Shown: piece after piece, positions 49,224 to 59,384 of the stretch
Position numbering within the stretch: position 1 is the stretch's first letter
How the letters are laid out: each line of letters opens with the position of its first letter
Assembly: GCF_014762705.1 (NCBI RefSeq)
Contig: NZ_JABURL010000123.1
Span: forward strand, 1-64,000
Reading direction: 5' to 3'
Length of the DNA stretch: 64,000 nucleotides
DNA from: Cyclobacterium sp.
GTDB lineage: Bacteria; Bacteroidota; Bacteroidia; Cytophagales; Cyclobacteriaceae
Notes under the pieces: generated by a model
What the model was told of the DNA's origin: nothing
What the model saw: only the letters and a program-made list of their open reading frames with translations
Database searches by the model: none
Program-made: the position numbers and the translations under genes

Positions 49224-50507
49224 CTAAAATAGTGCCCCGGCAACAGTGGCAGTCATCAGACAGGCAATGGTAGCGGCCAGTAAAGCACGCATACCCAACC
49301 TGGAAAGGTTACCCTGTTGTCCGGGTGCTATACTTCCAATCCCACCTACCTGAATGGCAATGGAACTGAAATTTGAAAAACCGCAAAGCGCATATGTAGC
49401 TATCACAATGGATTTTTGAGACAGCGAACCTGCAGCCTTCATTTCTGCCAGTCCCAAATAAGCCACAAATTCATTGATTACGGTTTTTTGCCCAAGTAAA
49501 GACCCTACCTCCAGGGTATCCTTCCATTCTACACCTATAACCCAGGCAAAAACCCTGAAAACCTGCCCCAAAAGGTATTCAAGCGACAAACCGGAAAATG
49601 TTCCATCGGTTCCTGATGCCACCAATGCATTGAGTCCCGAGAAATCGCCTACAATTTCGGAAAGTAAATAGTTTAGGGCTGCGATCACGGCAATGAAAGC
49701 CAACAACATGGCCCCAACGTTAAGGGCCAGTTTCAATCCCTCAGCAGCTCCTCTTGACATGGCGTCTATGAGGTTTACATCAGGAATCTGATCACTGATT
49801 TGTAAATTATCATTGATGATATCCTTGTTTTCTTCAGGGATGATTATTTTAGAGATTACAATTGCAGCAGGGGCATTCATAATACTTGCCCCAAGCAGGT
49901 AAGTGGCGAACCGGGTTTTTTCAACAGGGTCATCTCCCCCCAAAAAAGCAACATAGCCAGCCAATACCCCCCCGGCAATGGTAGCCATTCCGCCCGTCAT
50001 CAAACACATCAGCTCAGACCTGGTCATGGTAGGAATAAATGGCCTGACCAATAGAGGTGCCTCCGTTTGACCCAAAAATATATTTCCAGCAGCCGACAAG
50101 CTCTCTGCACCGGATAGCCGCATTGTCCTTGCCATTACCCAGGCAATACCGAAAACGACCTTTTGAAGAATACCTAAATAATAAAGCCCTGCAGAAACAG
50201 TAGAAAAAAAGATAATGGTAGGCAAAACCTGAAATGCAAAAATAAATCCAAAAGAACTGGTAGCCAGATCTCCAAATAAAAACTCAGCCCCTTCTTCCGA
50301 AAAACTTAAAAAAGTTACAAAACCCGCACTAACTTTGGAAAAAAGCCCGGCAACAAAATCAACCTTTGTAATCAAAATACCAAAAATCACCTGTAGGCTT
50401 ATACCTATGCCCACTAATCGCCAATCTATTTTTTTTCTATTTAAAGAAAATAGGGCAGCAAAAACTACCAGGACCAAAATCCCAAATACACCTCTTAAAT
50501 AATCCAT
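49224..50507 (-). CDS. Concentrative nucleoside transporter (NupC family)
   Basis: LPTIIFFSTVSAGLYYLGILQ, NIFLGQTEAPLLVRPFI, ALCGFSNFSSIAIQVGGIGSIAP. Confidence 0.95.
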   Translation of the reverse strand: MDYLRGVFGILVLVVFAALFSLNRKKIDWRLVGIGISLQVIFGILITKVDFVAGLFSKVSAGFVTFLSFSEEGAEFLFGDLATSSFGFIFAFQVLPTIIFFSTVSAGLYYLGILQKVVFGIAWVMARTMRLSGAESLSAAGNIFLGQTEAPLLVRPFIPTMTRSELMCLMTGGMATIAGGVLAGYVAFLGGDDPVEKTRFATYLLGASIMNAPAAIVISKIIIPEENKDIINDNLQISDQIPDVNLIDAMSRGAAEGLKLALNVGAMLLAFIAVIAALNYLLSEIVGDFSGLNALVASGTDGTFSGLSLEYLLGQVFRVFAWVIGVEWKDTLEVGSLLGQKTVINEFVAYLGLAEMKAAGSLSQKSIVIATYALCGFSNFSSIAIQVGGIGSIAPGQQGNLSRLGMRALLAATIACLMTATVAGALF

Positions 50508-50626
50508 ACCAGTCCTTTCATTTCACAAACATCACTTGCCGAACTGATACCGGATTTGCCATGGTAAGCCTTTCAAATTAAAATAATGGTTTGTGTAAAG
50601 GGAAGAAAAACATGTCCGTGCTGGCT

Positions 50627-51238
50627 TTAATTTCTTCTATTGATCTCGTCTCTCAACCGGGCAGCCTTTTCATAATCCTCATTGCTGATGGCCTTTTCAA
50701 GCATCTGGTTTAATTTATCCAGGCTGAAATCCTTCAAGGAGGCTTCCTGAGATTTGCTCTTTTCTTTAGCCCCCTTACCAGTTCCGCCACTTGCCGATGC
50801 TTCCTGCTCTCTTTTTTCATCTTCCTCGGTAAACTCTATCGCTGCCTCCGTCATTACCGAACTGGCACAAAATATGGGTGCATCAAACCTTACTGCTATC
50901 GCAATGGCGTCGGATGGCCTTGCGTCAATCTCTACTTTTTTGAAAGAACTGTGGCACATAATTTTGGCATAAAACACTCCCTCTCTCATGTCTGAGATCA
51001 AAATATGATCCACAGAAAATTGAAAATTCGAAGCAAAAGATTTAAATAAATCATGTGTCATAGGCCGATTGGGAATGATTTTCTCAATTTCTATGGCAAT
51101 AGCCTGAGCTTCAAACATACCAATTACGATAGGAAGCTTTCTTTTTCCTTCAGATTCACCCAATATCAGGGTAAAAGAACCCGATTGTGCGCTATTCGAA
51201 GACAAGCCCAGGATTTCTAACTCAATTGTATTATCCAC
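50627..51238 (-). CDS. Bifunctional nuclease family (DUF151) protein with C-terminal UVR motif
   Basis: LPIVIGMFEAQAIAIEIE, DARPSDAIAIAVRFDAPIF; C-terminal LEKAISNEDYEKAARLRDEIN. Confidence 0.92.
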   Translation of the reverse strand: MDNTIELEILGLSSNSAQSGSFTLILGESEGKRKLPIVIGMFEAQAIAIEIEKIIPNRPMTHDLFKSFASNFQFSVDHILISDMREGVFYAKIMCHSSFKKVEIDARPSDAIAIAVRFDAPIFCASSVMTEAAIEFTEEDEKREQEASASGGTGKGAKEKSKSQEASLKDFSLDKLNQMLEKAISNEDYEKAARLRDEINRRN

Positions 51239-51241
51239 AGT

Positions 51242-52210
51242 TTATTGTTTTAATGCTTTAATCGCTTCTGTCAGCTTTGGGACTATTTCAAAAGCGTCCC
51301 CTACTATACCATAATCCGCTGCCTTAAAAAAAGGAGCCTCTGGATCCTTGTTTATAACCACAATATGTCTGGAGGCGTTCACTCCAGCCAGGTGCTGAAT
51401 CGCCCCTGAAATCGCTATAGCTATATACAAAGAAGGAGCCACCTTCACTCCGGTTTGACCCACATGTTCATGGTGGGGCCTCCACCCCAAATCCGAAACA
51501 GGTTTGGAGCATCCCCTGGCTGCATGAAGGGAATCAGCCAAATCCTCTATCATCCCCCAGTTTTCCGGACCATTCAAGCCCCGCCCCCCTGATACGACGA
51601 TATCTGCCTCGGGCAACAAAACCTCCCCGCTAGCCTTTTCCTTCCCGGTTATTTTGGCGGCAAAAACGGACTCAGGCAACTCTAAGGTCAACTTCTCAAC
51701 AGTAACAGCCGTACCATCCGTTTTGATAGGCTGGGTATTCTTTTTTATGGCCAATATCCTGTTCTCTGTTGTAATGGCAGTATCCACAAAAGCTTTTCCC
51801 GTGAAAATACTTCTTTTTACTACAAAGCCATCCGAAAGTTCAGGCAAACCAACTACATTGGAAACCAAACCTGCATTCAATTTAACAGCTAATCTTGCTG
51901 CTACTGCATCACCTAAAGCAGATTTTGCCAGGACAAGAGTACTGGCGTTAACCTGTTGATAAACCAAAGCGATCATATGGGCATGAGCCTGAATGACTCC
52001 GGAATTTAATCGCTCATCAGCCACATGATAAATGGCCTCTGCCCCTGCCTGACCCAACAGTTCCCAGTCCTCTTCTGCAATCGTACCCAATCCCAAAACA
52101 CTGACTTTTCCTCCGGATCTTTCTGACAGAGCGGATGCATAGGAAACAGCTTCCAAAGAAGAGTTCTTGATTTTTCCCTGATCTTGTTCTATATATACTA
52201 ATATTGACAT
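51242..52210 (-). CDS. etfA: Electron transfer flavoprotein alpha subunit
   Basis: VSGGRGLNGPENWGMIEDLADSLHAARGCSKPVSDLGW; VGQTGVKVAPSLYIAIAISGAIQHLAGVN. Confidence 0.96.
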   Translation of the reverse strand: MSILVYIEQDQGKIKNSSLEAVSYASALSERSGGKVSVLGLGTIAEEDWELLGQAGAEAIYHVADERLNSGVIQAHAHMIALVYQQVNASTLVLAKSALGDAVAARLAVKLNAGLVSNVVGLPELSDGFVVKRSIFTGKAFVDTAITTENRILAIKKNTQPIKTDGTAVTVEKLTLELPESVFAAKITGKEKASGEVLLPEADIVVSGGRGLNGPENWGMIEDLADSLHAARGCSKPVSDLGWRPHHEHVGQTGVKVAPSLYIAIAISGAIQHLAGVNASRHIVVINKDPEAPFFKAADYGIVGDAFEIVPKLTEAIKALKQ

Positions 52211-52223
52211 TTTCTTTGGCTAT

Positions 52224-52955
52224 TTAAAGTATTTTGGCGTCATTTTTCAGCAATTCCACCAACTGATCCACATTTTCCACAATCTTTACCTCACCCTTCG
52301 GCGCAGGAAGTTCGTAAATCCTGGTCTCTGTCCTTTGCTCCATTGAGACAGCATCCACCACATTCAATGGCTTTGTTCTGGCAGACATGATCCCTCTCAT
52401 ATTCGGGATTTTCCATTCTGCTATGGGTTCCTGGCATCCTGCTATGAAAGGCAAGGCTACCTCAATAAATTCTTTCCCGCCTTCGATTTCCCGGTCCAAT
52501 CTGGCAGTCTTACCTTCTAATTCCAGTTTCATTACAGGGGAAACGGAGGGGATACCTAATAATTCACCCACCATGCCATGTACCATACCTCCATTAAAAT
52601 CAATCGATTCCCTTCCCATTAGGATCATGTCGTAATCCTTTTCTTTGGCCTGATGGGCAATTTGCTCCGCCACAAAATAGGCATCCTTGGGAAATGCATT
52701 TACACGTATGGCTTCATCTGCACCAATGGCCAACGCCTTCCTCAGGGTAGGTTCAGTTTCCGCCTCGCCAACATTGAGCACAGTAATGCTGCCGCCAGTC
52801 TCTTCTTTAAGTTCCACCGCCCTTGCCAGCGCATAGTCATCATAGGGCCCAATAATAAATTGAACACCGGTTTTGTCCAACTGTGTATTTCCAGCTGTGA
52901 ATTTGATCTTTGAAGTGGTATCAGGCACATGCGTGATACATACCAATATATTCAT
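52224..52955 (-). CDS. etfB: Electron transfer flavoprotein beta subunit
   Basis: MNILVCITHVPDTTSKIKF; NPYDDYALARAVELKE-like block; MGRESIDFNGGMVHGMVGELLGIPSVS. Confidence 0.95.
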   Translation of the reverse strand: MNILVCITHVPDTTSKIKFTAGNTQLDKTGVQFIIGPYDDYALARAVELKEETGGSITVLNVGEAETEPTLRKALAIGADEAIRVNAFPKDAYFVAEQIAHQAKEKDYDMILMGRESIDFNGGMVHGMVGELLGIPSVSPVMKLELEGKTARLDREIEGGKEFIEVALPFIAGCQEPIAEWKIPNMRGIMSARTKPLNVVDAVSMEQRTETRIYELPAPKGEVKIVENVDQLVELLKNDAKIL

Positions 52956-53010
52956 GTAATTTTTAATTAACTTTGTTCACAATTCTTAAAAATAAATGCA
53001 ATTCCCCTAC

Positions 53011-53338
53011 CATGAAACATGCTGACAGGATAAAGGAACTTTTACAATACATTGAAAAAGAACCTAATGATCCTTTTAACATTTATGCCCTGGCTTTGGA
53101 ATACCAAAATCAAGACAAAGAAAAGGCTTCTTTTTATTTTAACAAACTATTGGAAGAACATAAAAGCTATCTTCCTACCTATTATCATGCTGCCTTACTG
53201 TTTATGGAACTTAATCAGCCTGAAAAAGCAGAAAAAACATTCCTTGATGGCATTGCCCTGGCAAATACCCAAAACGATGCACATGCCAAAAAGGAATTGC
53301 AAAACGCTTATTTCAATTTTCAGGTTGATGGAGATTAG
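53011..53338 (+). CDS. Small TPR-like protein
   Basis: MKHADRIKELLQYIEKEPNDPFNIYALALEYQ...YHAALLFMELNQPEKAEKTFLDGIALA; ORF track begins at 52973. Confidence 0.8.
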
Positions 53339-53392
53339 ACCGGCGTGCCCTTTCGGGGATCCTATTGAATTCCAAAACTGTAGTGGTACAAA

Positions 53393-54391
53393 TCAGTCTA
53401 TTTTCAAAACCAACTTTCCTAACTGCTGGCTGTTTTTCATTTTATCAAAGGCAGGCACAGCATTTTTCAGAGAAAATACTTCGTCTACAAGGGGAATGAT
53501 TTTATGAAGCGTTACCCATTCCAGCATCTTTTTAAAATCTAAATCAGACCCCATGGTGGAGCCTTGTATGTTCAGCTGTTTCCAGAATATTTTACGGGCA
53601 TCAATTTCACCAGGATTTCCCAAAGTGGCTCCATAGACTACAATCCTTCCTCCTGGTCTGGCCACTTCGATTAAATCATTCAATGTGTTTCCCATGGCAC
53701 TGTCTATAATAAGGTCAAAACCCATTTCGGCAGTTTTAGCTTCATTGACCCAATCTGCTTTATAGTTATATCCGGCTCCAACGCCCATTTCGAGGGCTTT
53801 TTCAAGTTTCCAGTGCTCACCACTGCTCACGCTGACTTTTGCTCCGGAACTCAGGGCAATCTGAACGGCCATTTGGGCTACCCCTCCTCCAAAACCAGTC
53901 ACCAATACCTTGTCTTCCTTATGCAAATGTCCCTGGTAGACCAGGGCCCGGAACGCTGTTAGTCCTGCCAATGGTAAAGCCGCTGCCTGAAAATCATCCA
54001 AATGGGAGGGTTTTTCGTGAACCCTGTCCATTTTTACACAAATATATTCGGCCAGGGTTCCATGATTGGGCATACCCAGAATACTGAAATCAGCTCCCTG
54101 GGCGGATGGATTATTCCCCCAATTATTGGCAGGGTTTATTAACACTTCTTTTCCTATCCAATCCGGATCTACCCCTTTTCCTGCTTCTACAACTGTTCCG
54201 CTTCCATCCGAACCCAAAATAATACCGTCCTTTAAATTGGGATATTTCCCTTGCCTGCACCATTGATCTCTATGGTTCAAGGCTGCAGCTTTTATTTTTA
54301 TTTTAATTTCCTGCCGACCCGGAACTGGTTCTTTTAAATCCACCAGGGAAATCCCTTCGGGGTGATTACTATTTAAAACGATACACTTCAT
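53393..54391 (-). CDS. Zinc-binding alcohol dehydrogenase family protein
   Basis: MDR fold: LNHRDQWCRQGKYP, ILGSDGSGTVVEAGKG, VLVTGFGGGVAQMAVQIA. Confidence 0.93.
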   Translation of the reverse strand: MKCIVLNSNHPEGISLVDLKEPVPGRQEIKIKIKAAALNHRDQWCRQGKYPNLKDGIILGSDGSGTVVEAGKGVDPDWIGKEVLINPANNWGNNPSAQGADFSILGMPNHGTLAEYICVKMDRVHEKPSHLDDFQAAALPLAGLTAFRALVYQGHLHKEDKVLVTGFGGGVAQMAVQIALSSGAKVSVSSGEHWKLEKALEMGVGAGYNYKADWVNEAKTAEMGFDLIIDSAMGNTLNDLIEVARPGGRIVVYGATLGNPGEIDARKIFWKQLNIQGSTMGSDLDFKKMLEWVTLHKIIPLVDEVFSLKNAVPAFDKMKNSQQLGKLVLKID

Positions 54392-54484
54392 CTGTTTATA
54401 TTTTGATTTTCTAAGGTCGAAACTGGACTGGCACCGAAGGTTCCTGTTCTTTGGGAGAATCTCGCACCTTCCGGCAGGAAGGTG
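54386..54484 (-). repeat. Dispersed 5'-leader repeat, copy C
   Basis: Minus-strand CACCTTCC-tgcc-GGAAGGTG hairpin then TGCGAGATTCTCCC ... CCTTAGAAAATCAAAATATAAACAGATGAAG at the ADH start. Confidence 0.65.
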
Positions 54485-54659
54485 ATTATAATCATCTCGC
54501 TGTTTGTCCCCTTCAACACGTTCGATTTCTTAATATAAGAACTTTCTTTCAATTCAGGTCGATTGGTGCATCCCGTTCCATAGAGACAACAGCGCAAGGC
54601 TGAAAGCTGTCTATTGCTTTAAAGATTCAATTTCAGGGATTTAAATATTTTGCCAATAT

Positions 54660-56240
54660 TTAAAATGGAGCTTTGTCTTCTCCACCAGGAAAGGGGTTCT
54701 CCCCTTGCTCATCTCCATTGGCACGGCTTCCCATCCTAACCATTCCTCCTTCATCAAAACCCTTACCCCCTGCACTACTAGGAAAACGACTTCCATATAG
54801 CGCATCCTGGGCCTGGTAGGGAACATTCAAATCCAAATCGGTAAACTTGGTGTACTTGCCAATAAACCTGAGCTTCACATTTTCCAGCGAGCCGTTTCTA
54901 TGCTTGGCAATAATGACTTCACCTACGCCAGAGGTACTGTTTCCATCTTCATCCTCAGTAATCCCATAGTATTCCGGACGATATAAAAACATGACAATGT
55001 CGGCATCCTGCTCAATGGCTCCAGACTCCCTAAGGTCGGATAATTGAGGTCTTTTGTCTCCTCCCCTTGTCTCCACGGCTCTGGAAAGCTGCGACAAGGC
55101 TATTACCGGAACGCTAAGTTCTTTGGCTATTTTTTTCAGGGCCCTGGAAATACTTGAAATTTCTTGTTCCCGATTGCCTCCATTATTTCCCTTACTGTCT
55201 CCGGACATAAGCTGAAGGTAATCCACTACGATCAACTGAACATCATTCTGGGCCTTGAGGCGACGGCATTTGGCCCTTAATTCCAAAATAGATAAAGCCG
55301 GGGTATCATCCACAAACAAGGGTGCTGAAGTAAGTTTTCCGGTTTTATGGATCAGCTGCTGCCATTCATAATCTGCCAGGTTTCCTTTCTTAATTTTTTC
55401 AGAATCCAGTTCTGCTTCTGAACTGATCAATCGATTGACCAGCTGAATGGAAGACATTTCCAATGAAAAAATGGCAACCGGTCGATCATGGTCTACCGCA
55501 GCATTTCTCAAAACCGATAGCACAAAGGCAGTTTTTCCCATTGCCGGACGTGCAGCAATGATCACCAAATCTGATTTCTGCCAACCAGAGGTGACTCTGT
55601 CCAGGGCTGTAAAACCAGAGGGCACACCTGTAAGTCCATCCTTTTGCCCCTTTTTGCTCTCCAACTCAATTATGGCCTCGCGCATGATAGAGCGCATGTC
55701 CACGTAGTTTTTCTTGATATTATTTTCGGAGATTTCAAACAGGGACTGCTCCATCTTATCCAAAAGTTCAAAGACATCGGTGGTATCCTCGAAAGCCTCC
55801 TTTTGTATATCAGAAGCGATCCTGATCATGTCCCGTTTCATGGCCTGCTCAGTGATGATTCTGGCATGATATTCAATATTTGAGGCTGATGAAACCCTTG
55901 AGGTAAGCTCTGTGATAAAGTAAGCTCCGCCTACCAATTCCAACTTCCCGTTCTTTCTGAGTTGATTTGTAACGGTAAGCAAATCAATGGGTTCCCCTGC
56001 ATTGAACAAATCCAGAATGGCCTCATAGACCATCTTGTGGGCATCTTTATAAAAACTGTCTGGCAAAAGAATATCAACCACCGCCGTCAGGGCATCTTTT
56101 TCCAACATCAATGCTCCCAGGACGGCCTCTTCCAAGTCAATGGCCTGGGGAGGCAATTTGCCCAATGCAGCTGCAGGATCACCTGATCGCCTCCTTAACG
56201 TCCCTAATCGTTCAGTTTTATTGCTGTTTTTATCTGCCAT
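54660..56240 (-). CDS. dnaB: Replicative DNA helicase
   Basis: PPQAIDLEEAVLGALMLEKDAL; ARPAMGKTAFVLSVLRNAA; VDYLQLMSG; no intein insertion seen. Confidence 0.97.
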   Translation of the reverse strand: MADKNSNKTERLGTLRRRSGDPAAALGKLPPQAIDLEEAVLGALMLEKDALTAVVDILLPDSFYKDAHKMVYEAILDLFNAGEPIDLLTVTNQLRKNGKLELVGGAYFITELTSRVSSASNIEYHARIITEQAMKRDMIRIASDIQKEAFEDTTDVFELLDKMEQSLFEISENNIKKNYVDMRSIMREAIIELESKKGQKDGLTGVPSGFTALDRVTSGWQKSDLVIIAARPAMGKTAFVLSVLRNAAVDHDRPVAIFSLEMSSIQLVNRLISSEAELDSEKIKKGNLADYEWQQLIHKTGKLTSAPLFVDDTPALSILELRAKCRRLKAQNDVQLIVVDYLQLMSGDSKGNNGGNREQEISSISRALKKIAKELSVPVIALSQLSRAVETRGGDKRPQLSDLRESGAIEQDADIVMFLYRPEYYGITEDEDGNSTSGVGEVIIAKHRNGSLENVKLRFIGKYTKFTDLDLNVPYQAQDALYGSRFPSSAGGKGFDEGGMVRMGSRANGDEQGENPFPGGEDKAPF

Positions 56241-56546
56241 ACAAACAAAAGTACCCCTTTAAGGTCAAAGGTTTTGAACAATTTATACACTTTATTATCC
56301 ACAAGCCTGTAACCATTACTTATACAACCCATTGGGGACAAAATCTATTCCAGAGATGTGAAATTATTTTTTTACCAGCTCCAGAGCAAAAATCGGTTGA
56401 TTAATTAAACCCGTAAAAATTCCTATATTTGCAATCCTGGTTTAACTAACAATACTCCAAAAAAAGTTCAGGTAGGAGGAAGGGCCAGGAAACGTCGTAC
56501 ACTCAATTTTGAACCTAACCTTTTTCATATACAAAGAAAAATTCCA

Positions 56547-57353
56547 ATGAAATTGAATTTAAAGAATCCGATTGCATTTTTTGATCTTGAAGCCACAGGA
56601 GTCAACATATCTACAGATAGAATTGTAGAAATATCTGTATTAAAAATTTATCCCGATGGCAAGGAGGAAATCAAAACCATGAAAATCAATCCTACGGTAC
56701 CCATACCGCTGGAATCCTCCCTTATTCATGGCATCTATGACAAGGACGTGGTCAATGAACCTGTTTTTAAGGATGTGGCGCGGGAGCTGCAGCAGTTTTT
56801 TGAGGGAGCGGACCTGGCAGGCTTTAACGTATTGAAATATGATATCCCCTTATTGGTCGAGGAATTTTTAAGAGCGGGCATTGACTTTGATCTGGAAAAG
56901 AGAAACCTGCTGGATGCCCAAAAGATCTTTTTCATGATGGAAAAAAGAAACCTGGCATCTGCTTATAAATTTTATTGCGGAAAGGTCCTGGAAAATGCCC
57001 ATAGTGCCGAGGCAGATACGCTGGCTACTTATGAGGTGTTCAAGGCCCAGATAGATAGGTATGCGGGAGAGCAAATGGAAGACCTCCAGGGAAACATCGT
57101 GGGTGTTATGGAAAATGATATGAAAAAAATCCACAGCATGATCAATGAAAAAATGGTGGATTTAGCAGGGAGATTTGTTTTCAATGACAAAGGGGAGGAA
57201 TGCTTTAATTTTGGAAAACAAAAAGGAAAACCTGTTACGCAGGTCTTAAAAGAAGAACCCGGTTATTACGACTGGATGATGAAGGGAGACTTTCCGCTGG
57301 ACACCAAAAGAAAACTAACTCAGGTAAAACTCCGGGGGTTTAATCAGAGATAA
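56547..57353 (+). CDS. 3'-5' exonuclease (DEDD)
   Basis: FFDLEATGVNISTDRIVEISVLKI; LAGFNVLKYDIPLLVEEF; HSAEADTLATYEVF. Confidence 0.92.
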   Translation: MKLNLKNPIAFFDLEATGVNISTDRIVEISVLKIYPDGKEEIKTMKINPTVPIPLESSLIHGIYDKDVVNEPVFKDVARELQQFFEGADLAGFNVLKYDIPLLVEEFLRAGIDFDLEKRNLLDAQKIFFMMEKRNLASAYKFYCGKVLENAHSAEADTLATYEVFKAQIDRYAGEQMEDLQGNIVGVMENDMKKIHSMINEKMVDLAGRFVFNDKGEECFNFGKQKGKPVTQVLKEEPGYYDWMMKGDFPLDTKRKLTQVKLRGFNQR

Positions 57354-57418
57354 TGGTTTTTTTGGCACTGTATTTCCTATAAAAGGTCGGCGTGGACGGT
57401 CATAAGATTGAACCGATG

Positions 57419-57916
57419 ATTAAAATTTACCAGGCAGACAGCCAACAAATCCCACTAATTCAGGATATGGCCAAAATCATTTGGCCCATTGCATTTGGGG
57501 AAATTCTTAGTTCCGAGCAATTGGCCTACATGATGGACATGATGTACAGCAAAGGCTCCCTTCAAGAGCAAATGGGAAAAAAAGCCCACAAATTCCTTAT
57601 CGCTTCCAAGGGAAAGGAATCCTTGGGCTTTGCCTCCTATGAACTTCATTACCTTGGATTGCCTCAGCTTAAAATCCATAAATTGTATATACTGCCTACA
57701 GCACAAGGCAGTGGCATCGGCAAGAAAATACTAACCTACCTTGAAACGGAAGGGGAAAAAACCGGCATGAAGAACCTGGTGCTGAATGTCAACAAATACA
57801 ATAGTAAAGCTATCCAATTTTATGAAAAGCGGGGATTTACAAAGATAAGGGATGAGGTTATCCCTATCGGAAATGGCTATGTGATGGATGATTTTACCCT
57901 GAATAAAAAAATTTAA
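57419..57916 (+). CDS. GNAT family N-acetyltransferase
   Basis: KLYILPTAQGSGIGKKILTYLE and LNVNKYNSKAIQFYEKRGFTKI; ORF track begins at 57392. Confidence 0.93.
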   Translation: MKIYQADSQQIPLIQDMAKIIWPIAFGEILSSEQLAYMMDMMYSKGSLQEQMGKKAHKFLIASKGKESLGFASYELHYLGLPQLKIHKLYILPTAQGSGIGKKILTYLETEGEKTGMKNLVLNVNKYNSKAIQFYEKRGFTKIRDEVIPIGNGYVMDDFTLNKKI

Positions 57917-57929
57917 TTACTAATAAACA

Positions 57930-58940
57930 TTACTCATCGGGCAAATCAATTTTCCTGGTTTTGGAATTAATATCCTTGATCACATCATCCAATTCTGAAG
58001 CAGAAACCAAAACATGATCCAACAATTCCTTTTTATCTTTTGACAAACCTTCTAGTTCAACTTCCAGCAGACTTACCAAGCCCATCAAACGGGCAAGGGG
58101 AGCCCTAACCACATGAGACTGAATCCATGCAATATCTTTGAGCCTTTTGTTCTGTTCTTCTATGGTTTCAATGTAAGCCTTTTTTAGAGTGACATCGTTG
58201 GCCAGTACCAACTTGGCAGGGCGACCACTGAAGTTGATCGGATTAGAGCTGATTTCCACCGTAATGATCTCCCCGTTTTTTTTTGAATGCAGGAAAGTTC
58301 CTGCATTTTTAAAGCCAGGATTTTTTTTACCCTCTTCTACAGCGATTAGCAGCTTATTTCTTTCCTGCTCAGGCCGTATATCCGCTATGGTCATGCCAAG
58401 AAATTCTTCTCTCGGAAAACCATAAGATTGAATGGCTGCTTCATTGACATCCAAAAATTCAAATGAAACCTGATCGTATACCCACATGGGCAAAGGGCTG
58501 AGATGGAAAAGTTCTTTGTACCGGTGTTCCGATTCTTCTAACCTATTGAATACTTTCTTTCTTTCTATACTGTAAATGATACTCCGAAATAATATATCCG
58601 GGTGAAGCTCATCCTTAACCATGTAATCAGACATGCCCAAACTGATAGATTTGACAGCAAAATTCCTATCCGCATAACCGGTCAAAACTACAATGGGAAT
58701 CCTGGCAGCCATGGCCAAAATTTCTTTGATCAATGGCTCTCCGCTTTTATCCGGGAGACTAAGATCCAAAAGTATGATGTCAAAATCCGCAAAATTTTGT
58801 GCAGCAGCATCTTTGTAGGTAGCCACCCAATCAATTTTGGATGTGGGGAATTTTTCTTCCAGGGCCTCTGCCACCAAAATATAATCCCCTTCATTATCTT
58901 CGATAATGAGGATCCGTTGAATATCTTCCTCTGAGGACAT
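57930..58940 (-). CDS. Response regulator with PAS domain and C-terminal DHp-like helix pair, no ATPase domain
   Basis: Receiver ILIIEDNEGDYILVAEAL...ILLDLSLPDKSG; PAS EHRYKELFHLSPLPMWVYDQ; C-terminal IAWIQSHVVRAPLARLMGLVSLLEVE, then ends. Confidence 0.9.
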   Translation of the reverse strand: MSSEEDIQRILIIEDNEGDYILVAEALEEKFPTSKIDWVATYKDAAAQNFADFDIILLDLSLPDKSGEPLIKEILAMAARIPIVVLTGYADRNFAVKSISLGMSDYMVKDELHPDILFRSIIYSIERKKVFNRLEESEHRYKELFHLSPLPMWVYDQVSFEFLDVNEAAIQSYGFPREEFLGMTIADIRPEQERNKLLIAVEEGKKNPGFKNAGTFLHSKKNGEIITVEISSNPINFSGRPAKLVLANDVTLKKAYIETIEEQNKRLKDIAWIQSHVVRAPLARLMGLVSLLEVELEGLSKDKKELLDHVLVSASELDDVIKDINSKTRKIDLPDE

Positions 58941-58943
58941 ACC

Positions 58944-59384
58944 TTATACCCTGGAAGGGAGTTTTACCAATGAGAACCAAAAGCTTTCAATCTTTTGCAA
59001 GATATCCTGATAGCTTTCCGGCCCCATAGGCTTTGAAATGTAACTGTTTGCATGATTTTTGTAAGATTCCAGGATATCCGTCTCACTGGAGGAAGTAGTT
59101 AGCATGATTACGGGTATTTGCTTTAACCCATTTGAGCTTTTGATAAATTGCAACACTTCCTGACCGTTCTTTTTAGGTAAATTAATATCCAGCAAAACCA
59201 GATCAGGAATATTGTTGTCGTTTACACACAAGCAACTTTCCAAAAACTCCACTGCTTCATGACCATCTTTTGCATAACTGATTTGTAGCGGTATATTAAG
59301 TTCCTCCAAAGCATCTGAAATCAATAAAACATCTCCTTCATTATCTTCGATCAAAAATATATTCAACATGTTCATGATCAGCAA
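58944..59384 (-). CDS. Single-domain response regulator
   Basis: IFLIEDNEGDVLLISDALEELNIP; PDLVLLDINLPKKNGQEVL; YISKPM. Confidence 0.93.
   Translation of the reverse strand: MLIMNMLNIFLIEDNEGDVLLISDALEELNIPLQISYAKDGHEAVEFLESCLCVNDNNIPDLVLLDINLPKKNGQEVLQFIKSSNGLKQIPVIMLTTSSSETDILESYKNHANSYISKPMGPESYQDILQKIESFWFSLVKLPSRV

Noticed and set aside
54660-56240. Possible intein in dnaB
   Set aside because: Length 526 aa and continuous Walker A/B motifs show no insertion.
56409-56546. In-frame N-terminal extension of the exonuclease (NPGLTNNTPKKVQVGGRARKRRTLNFEPNLFHIQRKIP), reminiscent of a basic ribosomal-protein-like peptide
   Set aside because: No start codon in the extension, and a TATATTTG -7-like element lies within it (56424-56431), so it is more likely a 5'UTR that happens to be open.
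57930-58940. Frameshifted full histidine kinase missing its ATPase domain
   Set aside because: The sequence after the stop is the intergenic gap and GNAT gene on the opposite strand; no HATPase remnant was seen, so truncation by a recent frameshift is not supported.
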